From: Ustulina deusta
Lineage: Eukaryota > Ascomycota > Sordariomycetes > Xylariales > Xylariaceae
Length of the DNA stretch: 64,000 bases
NCBI GenBank assembly: GCA_023159155.1
Contig: JAJNNX010000006.1
Location: 930,001-994,000 of the forward strand
Direction of reading: 5' to 3'
This document shows positions 45,497-55,817 of the stretch, in pieces. The translations under genes were made by a program, and so were the position numbers. The number at the start of each line of letters is the position of its first letter. Positions within the stretch are counted from its first letter, which is position 1. A model generated the notes under the pieces. That model was given only the letters and a program-made list of their open reading frames with translations. It did not search any database and was not told the origin of the DNA.

Positions 45497-47675
45497 CCCA
45501 TCCATATTGGGACCACGATGAGAAAATCCCTTGCCTCCCGGAGAAAAGGACGAATATCAGAACTACATTATATCTGAATCTGTGAAACGATTTACTCTTC
45601 CTGATGCAGGAATAAAAGGACAAGGGAATGGAAATTACAGGCTATAGGAGGCAGGACAAAGTGCATACCATCGAATTCGGGGCTGAACTAATGGCCGGTA
45701 CCTGCATCACGACACTCCGGCCAGCCCCATCAGGAGGGTGGCGCTCTTTTTTGGAACATTTACTAGCGGGGTCTAGGGAACGATATGCGCCTATCTATAT
45801 ACAGTAACTATCATACACCAGCGATTTGCAGGAAGCCAGTTCTATACCAATGTTTTCCTTGTCTCTCCAGCGAGCAAGCATTTCTACAACCCGGACGTTG
45901 TGGTCGCATCTTTCAACTGGATTTTCTTCTATTACATATATATATAACCGCGAATCTGTCCTTTCAGGGATTCGCCCCATACAACATATATCCTCACGGG
46001 AAATCCGCTTCCCACCCTCCGTCTATCTCGTTTGTCAACCACGGCAATGCATCGGTTTGGCATCATCTGGATTCAGGCATACATTCCAAAGCGATGGAGA
46101 GAAGGGACATCAGTCAGTATACAATCTCAACGGCGACGGCGAGGAGGGGAAGTCATGAAACCGGCGTTCTGGCGTGTATACATGGGGTGTATGCATGTAT
46201 GTGCATTTATTGCTTGTGGGTTAGCTAGGTAGCTTGCCTGATTTGTTCGGTTGCTTCTGAGCTCTCATCTCTCTGCATGCATTTTTTTTTTTCCTTTCCC
46301 TTGCGAATGAAAAATACCATACAACACAACACAACACAACACAACACACTTGTTTATCCTCGACTATTTATTCCCCGTGTTCACGTAACCAGCCTTCCCA
46401 GATCATTCTTGTTTGATTGACCAAAACCCCATGATCCGCTTATGTTTTCATGCGATATACATCAGTTCCGCCTCAGTGAAACGCACGTTCGCATCCATTA
46501 CCTAGTTCTGCTTGGACATGACGTAGTCATTTTACCTACGTTTTGCAACATTCACCGCTCTATCACTGCCATATGGTTGACACTATGCCAGCCAGTCTAA
46601 GCCGGGCAAGACATCGGAATAGGATAACTGTATGACATGTAATCATCGGATGGCCAGCATGTATGAATCATACAGTGACTATAATATTCCAAGGAGGAAA
46701 ATGGTAAGCACAGTTTACCATCGCTACACAGATAAGACCCAACGAATTACCCAGGTAAACATTATGTACATCTCATAAGAGAGAATTCGCATCCTTAGCT
46801 TCAATAGAAGAGCGGTAGATCAAGTCACAGGAGACATTCAACATAAAACTATTCATATCAATAGGGGGAGTAGACAGTGCTTCTATTTCTGATATTAGCA
46901 CTGGTCTACAGGTGCACATTTGCCTGTGCTGGGCGAGGCGAGTCGGTAACGCAATGCGTACGCTCATAGCTAGGGCGAACAAGTAGTGTCCGGCCGACTA
47001 GAGACGGCCTGTCCTATTGCATGAAACCGTCCACAAGAGCGAACCCTTAGTTGACTCGCCTCCCGACTGACAACCCCAATTCCCATGTCTCCTCCGGGTG
47101 TAAGCAACTAGCGGCGTCAGGTCAGGGGTATTTGTTCACTTGAACAAACTGTCAGCCACATGAGGCATATAGGCACGGTTAGTCCTCTCTTCCACGCTGA
47201 AGACCATTTTCAACTCCTCCGATATTCCTCTTTTTACATGACTTCGTGGCCCCCATCTAGATGAAGGGGGTGTTACATGATGTAATCTACTCTCTAAACG
47301 CATATCTCCGGATCGTTTCTGCTTTCAAAACCGGATTGAAACTCAGCAAAATGGGGTACATAGGTGATGCGAAGACGTGACGCGTGAAGGTGCAAGGGGA
47401 TACGTGATATCAGGGGTATTGGATTACTAATGCAGTGGAAGAGGATCTATATACACATGTCTCATTCAAAATGTGGTGACGTGACGGCCAGGGAGGGGGT
47501 GTTGGGGAAGGGGGATTGGGATTGGGAGGGACGGGGCATTTGCTGGTTTTCTTCCGACATGGGCATGTGCATATAAGCCTGGACTAGTCCGGCTCACTGG
47601 TCGGGAGAAGCTGCGTGTCGTGACTTATGGCAGGGCACTGGGGTAACGTTAAAATCATCAGGTTGTAAGGTACTT
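45497..47675. other. Convergent intergenic region
   Basis: About 2.2 kb between the ends of the transcription factor (+) and KAP95 (-). An (ACAAC)5 microsatellite lies at 46321-46345. No gene is supported. Confidence 0.6.
46321..46345. repeat. (ACAAC)5 microsatellite
   Basis: Five uninterrupted ACAAC units in intergenic DNA. Confidence 0.9.
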
Positions 47676-50600
47676 TCATGTCTGCTGCATGACTGATGAA
47701 GTACCACCGAGCTGGCGCTTAACCTGTTCACGAGCCCACCGAGCAGTTTCGATTGTCCGCGACTGAAATTCACGGTTGCTCTTGGTCTCTTTGATGATAA
47801 TACTGAGCCAGTCTTGCCGGAATGCGTCTGCAAGCTCCCCATTGGGATAGGCATCAGCCAAATCACTATATATGTTAGTATCTAGATAATGACGAATAAG
47901 ATTCATATTACATACCCGATGACTCCCATAGCGGATCGCATCAAGGACTCGCTTCTGTTCATATCTTGGGCAATGATATTGAGCAGCTGGAAGATGGACT
48001 GCACGTAGGGTTGAAGCGCTTGGGCTTTTTTTTCTATGTCAGCGAAAAGAACAATCACTATTAGTATGAGAATCCTTACTTTTACCACTGATCTTCATAG
48101 CACCAATAATGCCGCCCCAGGCGTCCATAATACCCTCTCGTAAAGAGATAACATAGTCGTACATCTCATAAGAACCATCGGGCGCGGCGGTGACCGCAGC
48201 CGCCTGCTGCAGAACCTGTGCGACAACGGACAGGTAGGTCTCGAAATGGCCACCAATAGCACTGGCGATGTCGCCAAAACATTGCAGAATGGCGGGCTTA
48301 AACTGATTAGAAAGAGCGGCACTCTATGAGAAGATTAGTGACTGTGCCATGACGGTCTATAGTAGAGAGAATGCGCAAGGATTAGAAATGTGGGGGAAGC
48401 TAACCCTGAGGTTATTAAGTAGGTGGTTCATGAAGTTATCGCAGTATGGTTGGCTGCGTTCGCCCATTGAGCGCGTGATGTCGCTAACCAGACCAATAGC
48501 CATTGAGCAGACACTTGGCTCTTCTTGGTTGGCCAAAGCGTTGTAAAGGAAGGGGGAGAATGCCTCCATGTATTTGAAGAAGTCTTCTTCCATGGCGTTC
48601 GCTAGGCCACTGATAGTAGCAAAAATGGCCTCGGGAACGCTAGACTTAGGCCCAAGAATATTTAGGATCTGCAGATCTACCTGCATAATTCGGTCGCCTT
48701 GTGGCGCAATTTCCTTCTCTAGCCGTTGGATAATAGCTTGGAGGACTGTGCTTAGACTGGTCTGCATTTCTTCAAGGGCAATCTTGTCCTCAATGCTCAC
48801 AACCTGAGACTGCAGGGGAATGGTCTCTTCGAGGCGCTTGATAATTACATCTGACAGCTGGGCTACGGCCGGGAAGCTATCTGTCGCAGCATGTTGAACG
48901 AAAGCACTGAGAACTTCATAGGATGTGGTACGGACGGTCGTCTCGGCAGCAGCCTGCGACGTTACCTCGAGGAGGGTCTGTACGCTCTGGTTGAAGTGAG
49001 GCGTTATTGGGTTTGATGTCGCTTCGAAGTCACCAGAGAATCGGTCGGCTAAATTCATGAGCGCCCAGCAGCAAGAAGCCGCCATCTTTGAGTCGTGGAT
49101 GCCAGCGAACAAAGACCTAATGAGAGGGTCTAGATGCGTGTTAGGGTCAATGGCCTCTGAGCAAGCTTCTGTGATTCGACCAAGAGCGTATGCTGTTGAG
49201 TCCTTGACGAAGACGGAACTGTCGTCCATCATACCGATGAGTATAGGCAAAGCCTGCTTCACGATAGGTTCCAAGGTCTTCTCTTCGGGTCCTTCCATAA
49301 TTGCGCCAAAGGCAGCCACGGCGGCTTCGCGATAGTGCCAGTCCTCGGAGCGCAGGTGCTGCTCGACAAACTGAAGAACTGGCGGGACAATATTGGGACC
49401 AACGGCTTGGGCGTATAGTTGAAGACATTGATATGCGGCACGAGCCAGGTTATATTCATCATCAGCGGCGTCCTCGTCTTGCCTGGTTAGAAGAGTTAGC
49501 AGTTGGGGGACGACTTCTCCTGTTGCCACACGCGCAAAGTTATAGAAGGGTCGCATCTGCTCCGTGTTATCGACCTATTTTGATGCAAAGTTAGCGCGCC
49601 ACCACAACAAAATTGAAAGCGTGACCATCACATACTTGAGAATTATCTTCTTCAATGTTGATCTCTTCTTCGCATACAGTACTCCAGAACTCGACGGCGA
49701 GTTTCGCAACATCCTCGTCTTCGTTCTTCATCCCCAGAATTGTCAGGCCGAACAATGCTTTCTCCATGTAAAAGCGCATGTTCTCGTAGTAAAGACCCAT
49801 AATGCGGTTGAGGCATCCAAATGCAGCTTGCTGTATCCGCGAATCATCAGCTTGCGTAGCCTCACACACAACTTGCATAATGTAGTTTCGCTCGCCCTCA
49901 TGCTTAAAGTTGTTGCCCACAAACTCGAGAGAGTCACCAAGCGCATAAATAGCCGACAGACGGATTTCCTGGTTTGTCTCTTCTTTCCGGGCGCCCTGCA
50001 CCACAGCAGTCAAGATGGCATTCGAGTGGGCAACCAACGCCGCCCGCAACTCGGCATCTTGGGTGTCACAGATGTATCCAATACATGTTAAGGAGGCCTG
50101 CTTCTGATGCGGAGCGCCGGTGCTGACATTTTGAACCAGAGTTCCCATGAGCTCGGGCCATTGCTCTCTAGGGAGTTCAAGAGAGGCAATGGAGGCGATG
50201 ACCTGGGCTGCAGCGTTGCCGGCCTGGGTGTTGCTTGACGAAAGGGTCTGCAGGGCGAGGGCCTTGACACGGTTCTTCGTCTCTTGGTCTGTCTGTTGCA
50301 GCCATTTGGCCTGCAACTCTTGCGCTCGAGCGAACTCGCGGGCGGTGAAGGAGTTCTTTAGGGCCAGGCCCGCGGCAACTCTTATCTGGGCTTCAGCATT
50401 GTCGTCGGCCAGAGATTGGACAAGGGTAGCAAGGTAAAGGGGCTACAAGAATATCAATATGAGCCTCCATGAGAACAATGATAAGAGTTGGGGGGATAGA
50501 AGGGACTCACAAAGTTGTTGTCGGCGGCCTGGGAGAGCTGTTGCTCAGCACCGTTTCGCGTCGCAGCATCTGAGGGCGGAGAGACACATGGTTAGCGTTG

Positions 50601-50771
50601 CGGCCAAGAGAAAAAAAGAGAAAAGAAAATGAGGCCGGGTTGCGTCCGCGACAGCATGGGCAAGATCACTGCGGTTGCAGTGCTGAGGGGCTGTATGGGG
50701 GAGGCGGTGGTGCGCTCACCTGTGGACAGCGAATTGCTGAGGACGGCGTTGATATCACTGTTTTCAGCCAT
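47676..50771 (-). CDS. KAP95: Importin subunit beta-1 (karyopherin beta)
   Basis: Seven exons: 50771-50720, 50569-50511, 50442-49636, 49574-48405, 48323-48086, 48033-47916 and 47865-47676. All phases match and give 877 aa, the usual fungal importin-beta length. The protein starts MAENSDINAVLSNSLST and is built of HEAT repeats throughout. Recognisable blocks are AEAQIRVAAGLALKN, the acidic CEEEINIEEDNSQ loop, EDWHYREAAVAAFGAIMEGP and WALMNLADRF. It carries importin-alpha/NLS cargo through the nuclear pore and releases it on binding Ran-GTP. The start of exon 6 is a choice between a CATAG acceptor (used here, adding Glu-Lys-Lys) and one eight bases further in; both keep the frame. The intron 4 donor is GTTAGC. 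The first two exons are short, as is common at fungal 5' ends. Confidence 0.92.
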
Positions 50772-52996
50772 GGTGTGTAGTCAGATGGCCTCGCCACAGG
50801 AATGGAGAGCAATCCAGGTTGGTTGCCGTTTCAGATGGTGGTATTTTGGTATTGTATGTTCATCAACAAAAAGAAAAAGACGTCGGTCAGGAGGGGGGCC
50901 CCCAAGCGCGTGTGTATGGATTATGCTGGTAGGTCGAAGAGTCACCAGGGGACGAAGGAGGGGAAGAAGGTGAAGAAGGTGAGAAGGCAGGGACTGGTGG
51001 CCTCGGGGTATATTGAGGGTTGGTCCAAGACACAGAGAAGAAGTTGTCTGAAGCCTGTAAAGAAAGCAGGTAGGAGATTGCAGAAAGGAGGTGGTAGAAT
51101 AGTGCAGAAATGCAGAGCGAGGTTTCGTCACCTGGTGGACAGTGGGGAGTCTTGGCTCTAGCTGCAAAAGGTACGGGAGAAGGGACAGCAGGCGGTACAG
51201 TAGAAGGTACCCACAGTAGTCTACGTCGATGGAGGTAGTGAAGACAGGTATACTAGATTCCCTAACAGTTCTGCTATAGTTCAGTCATAGTGAATGTACC
51301 CCAGCGGAGGCATGTACCTAGGTAGCCCGTCCGCCAACCTACCGTAGCCTACAGGGCAGGCAGCGACTTTGGGCAAGCAGTGGGCGGGGTGGGTCCCCAA
51401 ATATTTTTGTTGACAATCACAAGCCAGGAGAGGACCCAGAGCTGCCCGCACTCCATGGTTGGTCTTGGATCTTGGGGTGACGGCAAGGGCAACCGGCGGT
51501 GGGGCTTTCTTTGCCAGCAGGTTGCCAACTGAACACTGTGCGAGTCAACTCTAGGTAGGCAACTAATACTAAATAAGTTATACCTACATAATAAGTTAGG
51601 CTCAATTGGACTGTGTATGGGTCATTTAAAGTACCTACTCAACATATACGCTACCGGGAGACTAGCCTAGAGTCATCTACAGAGATGTATGGAAAGTTTG
51701 CAGTGATGAAAATCTCGAAATGATCGTCTTGGTTCAAAACCACGGTGTTATTGGCTCTATCCCATATTTTGAGGCATGTCCGGACATCGTTCTTCTTGAA
51801 GTTTAAGCACCAAGCAAAACTTGTCTTTTTGTTGGGAACTTCAGTAATCAATCAATCCATGCACTGATGATCCAAGGAGGAGATTACATCGCTCTTTACA
51901 CACAATGTACTCTGCACAGAATATCAGTTGAACTACCTTCTAAAATCCCACCGCACAATTGCCAGCAGTTATTCATTTTGACGTTAAAAATGGAAACAAA
52001 CAGTGTACCTTAGGTACACAAAGTTCATAAAAAGAAAAGAAAAGAACTGAAGGTACTGGGTACCTATACTGGTATTACCTCTTGAAGTCTTATCGCGCAC
52101 GAGCCACGCTTCACCTCCGCTACCACACACCTACCTGCACTGTCTTACACCACCATCTCCAACCCACCAGATGCTCACAGCTGCGACCAGAAGTGGATGA
52201 GGTTCAGCTGTTTCCGAAGTTTTAATACTACGCTAAGCCTACCCCGGTCATGGGATTGCTGGTTCGCAAACCCGAATTTCGCCTTCCCGGTCGGCCTACC
52301 AGCGGCTCAACACCACCCCCACTACCATATTACCTAATATGGAGGTGGGTAGTCTGAGCAAAGACACTCCCCGCATTCACTTTTGTGAAGCCTAATTTTG
52401 AGTCATGGCGTGCAGATCAGTTAGTCATGAGTGTACCTCCACAATGGTGTTGACTTCCAGCTAGCAAGAGTGGAAGAGGGCATGGCAGTCCTAGCAGTCC
52501 TCACAGCCCTATGCAAGCATGTTCTGTCTTTTTCACCGAGTTGTTGCCTTGCCTGACAGTGAGACAATGAAGGGATGAGTTCTCATGAATGCCTTATGTG
52601 TGTGCACAGCCGATATTACAGCATGCTCCTCCCTATTACTAACGCATAAATGCGAGAGATGATAGGTCACAGGTGTCAATAAGGTACAACTTTTATAGCT
52701 CTCAATGCATCACCTACCAAATGCGATTTCCCCCCCCTCCTCATTGGCTTCACTCATCTTACATGTTGTCCACCTTCCCGTCTAGAACCTGGACTATTTG
52801 GGAAGATGGAGAATTCGCTGTCTTCAGCTGTGTACGGGGTCAGCGTAGGACGAACTATAAAACTTGCTAGTAGTGTATACGTTGCCTGCACTATAGTCAA
52901 AGATGAGATCAGCTTAGGTTACTAATAGCCGCCAATAAAGAGTGCTATTAGAGAGCTCTAAACCACATCTTTGTGAATTCCAACGCCCCATACCTT
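50772..52996. other. Intergenic region upstream of KAP95
   Basis: Promoter of KAP95 and about 2 kb of increasingly AT-rich sequence with GTACCTAGGTAG motifs (for example 51314-51325). No gene is supported. Confidence 0.55.
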
Positions 52997-53336
52997 CTAT
53001 GATATACCTTGGTGTGGAATTGGTCGAGTGTCTTTGTACTCTGCGACCTCGAGGTTGATGCCCACTCCCTTGAGAGCGTGAGCTAAGGGGGATATGGGAT
53101 TGTTACCGCAGTCTGAGGGTTTATACTCCTTACCATCAATTGCGATGATCTCCCCAAATATATTCCCGAGATTCATAATATCCTCAATCTTACCCGCGAC
53201 TGAAGGTGCCCGTGATGTCGAGCAATCAATGAAGATTGAGTAGTCTATGATATTAATGAGAGCTCTTGTCTAAGCTCACCCGTCACTTTTGTACTACAAT
53301 ACCTGTTTGTTCACTATTTCCAAATAGACCAACCCT
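52997..53336 (-). pseudogene. Coding-like relic of unknown family
   Basis: From an acceptor-like TAG at 53245 the minus strand stays open for 81 codons to a stop at 52997. It reads like ordinary protein (DYSIFIDCSTSRAP, then GKIEDIMNLGNIFGEI and IAIDGKEYKPSDCGNNP). Just upstream, around 53283-53336, another frame gives LRVGLFGNSEQTGIVVQK and then a stop. The two pieces can be read as exons of one gene with a lesion between them. I do not recognise the family. There is no clear start codon, so I treat it as a remnant. Confidence 0.3.
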
Positions 53337-54407
53337 CAACGTAGTTGGCCCCTGCTAAATCGATATCTTTGGAACATGAATTTCACAACTACTAACGAAC
53401 ACGGGGCAAAACAAATTGATGTGGGCAAACTTGAAGGATGGGCTTGTTTGTTGTAGAACCAACGAACGAGCAACCCCACAAGCGTCATTGGTCTATATAT
53501 CCGGTGTCCCAAAATTCAGCCAGTCATGGAGTCCCGATGTTGTTGTAGGTAAGAAGAATAGCCCTGACAACCTACATAGACAGCTGTCCGTGCCACAGGC
53601 ATAATTAATAGCACCTAACCCTCCCTTGGCTAGGTAAACAACGCGGGAATTGTAGATAGAGAGTTTGAATACAAACAAGGATGGGGGGTGGTTTATAGCA
53701 GTTCCTAACAACAGGAGCTGGTTTCAACTGCGGCAAGATCCGGCTGCACCCTGAAAGCTATGAAGCATACGGTAGAGGTCCGGGTAGGTAGGTAGTTTGC
53801 TTCAATAAAAAATATCTAACTGGAGTTAAATGAACCTCAGTCTGCTGCATCAGTCAGTTGGACGCGCCCTGCAGCCACATATATTACAGAAGTAGTCAGG
53901 TACTTATAGTCTATCTACTCATAGATAGCATTGGATACAGGTATTGACCATAAATCAGCAGTCGAATGATTCGGCTAGAGTAGTACTGAGAGTAGGTGTG
54001 TAAACTCGGAAAATGTCTATCCGATCCCGCAGCATGCAGCCGACATTTGGGAAGTACAAAATGTGCTGGCCCGAGGAGTATTTCGATGGTTACTTTCTAG
54101 CCATCATGTGTCACCCAAACCTGCAGGCGTGGTGTTTGGCCGGTAGTTCGTTTGCATATACTCGGCGGCACCGGTTGTATTACAACACTCTTTCCTGTCA
54201 TGTTGACCAGGCTGAACCGAATTATAGGAGACGATAAGGTGTCGTTTTGATGGCAGACACTATCCAATTACCTTGAACTCAATGATGCATTTAATGGCGT
54301 AATAGATACAGCAGCATAAAACAAACCGAATCTAGAGCGACGCAGTCTGGATTCGAACGTAATTTCTGCAAAAAAATTACCAAAAAAAAATAATAACAAT
54401 AGAGGGC
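53337..54407. other. AT-rich stretch, no gene found
   Basis: About 1.1 kb with short, unconvincing open frames (the longest starts at 54013, 74 codons, no motif). Nothing definite. Confidence 0.5.
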
Positions 54408-54536
54408 TTAAGCCGACCTCAACATCCCAGACCAGAGAATCTGCTCATGGCCGTGCTTCTGACACAGTATTACTCTACCAACTCCTTCTCGGCCGCTTTG
54501 AGGTGCAAGGGAGACGTCTGTCGAAGATATGAGCAT
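54408..54536 (-). other. Short coding-like ORF, possible 3' exon relic
   Basis: A 42-codon minus-strand frame with protein-like composition (SSTDVSLAPQSGREGVGRV, then EQILWSGMLRSA at the end). It could be the last exon of a lost gene. No family is recognised and no upstream exon can be joined with confidence. Confidence 0.25.
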
Positions 54537-55817
54537 TTGGTATGAGTGATATTAGAAGAGTATAGGAAGGCAAGCACATCGGTAGCTTTTAGACTAAATC
54601 AAGCTGGCGGCTGAAATATTGAAGAGTTGGTGTGGAAGCCCTAGGACTGAGTTTCTGGGATCCGAAAATGGAGGCCCCCACACTATCTGGGACCCACAAA
54701 ACAGGGTCTCTCACGTGACTATAAATCTAGACGAAATAATACCAAAGGAAATGGCTGTGGCGCTAGGTGTCAGAACGAAACGGTAGAAAACAGCCGAAGT
54801 TGGATTAGCACATACAACCTTGAAGTTACGGTCCGATTGTTCAATCTAATACAATAAGTGCGCTGCCTTCAAAATGCATTTTAACACCATCAAGGGAAGT
54901 CGCTTCAAGCGGCAGCCCAAACACCTCGTTCAGAAGTCACGCTATTGCATGGCCTAACCTATACTTCCTATTATAGGTAGCTATCATTCTTATCTCATGG
55001 GGAATTAGACGATCAAGTGATCAAGCCAAAATTTTAATTCATCGATAATCGCTAGCTAAGGTGGGTGGTGTTCTTCTTTTTCGTGCTGAGGATCTGTTTT
55101 AGTGGTGTTTTTATATACTCCCCTATGTGAAGCCACTTTGTGGCTTCCATTCATACTTGGATCTGTGTCCAATGCCATGGAGTCTCACTTGAGGCTTTTG
55201 TCGACGCTGGCGTCCCCCTGCTTAATATTGCCCGAACCCGCGAATTCTGCTTCCGAGTTGGTATTGGTGTACTTAAAGGTATGTGCCCCTATGCAAAGTC
55301 ACGTAAACTCTTCCCAACCTTGCCTGTAGTTGATGCGGACCTAGACAATAAAACCCCTCCTTTGCCCCGAGGCAAGATGGAGGGGAAATTGAGCACACAC
55401 AAGTCGTCGGCCTAGGCTGACGCATAGTGTTTGTCTCGCGGTGTTTTGGCAAATAGTCATGTCTACCTTTTTTTCTTCTTCTCTACAAATCAGCCCACAG
55501 GGATGCAGTGGAAGCTACGTTTGTCTGAATGCCCCCTTACTGGTGCTGTTGATGCCTTGAACACCTCTTATCGTTGCGTGAAAGCCTCCAAACCATCTTC
55601 GAGGGTTCGGACTATATTCAGAAAGTTCTTTGTTGTGCAGTTTCGAGCCTCGTAACAAAATTCTTGTTGCTTGGTTTTACTTGAAGAATTATTCTGGCAC
55701 GGACCTTGCATAAGAGCTGGCTACTGCGCTGTCTACCTGCACTCTTTATTAAGAATATTACACATTTCCACACAACACACAAGATTCTTCGCCGGCCGAA
55801 CTGGCGTGACCTTGAAC
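54537..55817. other. Gene-poor stretch containing a repeat copy
   Basis: About 1.3 kb before the NLR relic. It contains the repeat copy at 54615-54677. A 91-codon plus-strand frame at 55140-55415 shows no recognisable domain and is not called. The rest holds nothing definite. Confidence 0.4.
54615..54677 (+). repeat. Diverged dispersed repeat, copy B
   Basis: Partner of the inverted copy at 24101-24167. It shares the GAAGCC and TTCTGGGATCC blocks and is G where copy A is A. It lies in the gene-poor segment upstream of the NLR relic. Confidence 0.55.

Noticed and set aside
54325..54365. Possible tRNA T-loop (GTTCGAATCC on the minus strand)
   Set aside because: The flanking bases do not form the T-stem or an acceptor stem, and no D- or anticodon arm is found upstream.
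55140..55415. 91-codon plus-strand ORF upstream of the NLR relic
   Set aside because: Composition is plausible, but I could not join it to the NLR fragments by any splice phase and it matches no motif I know.
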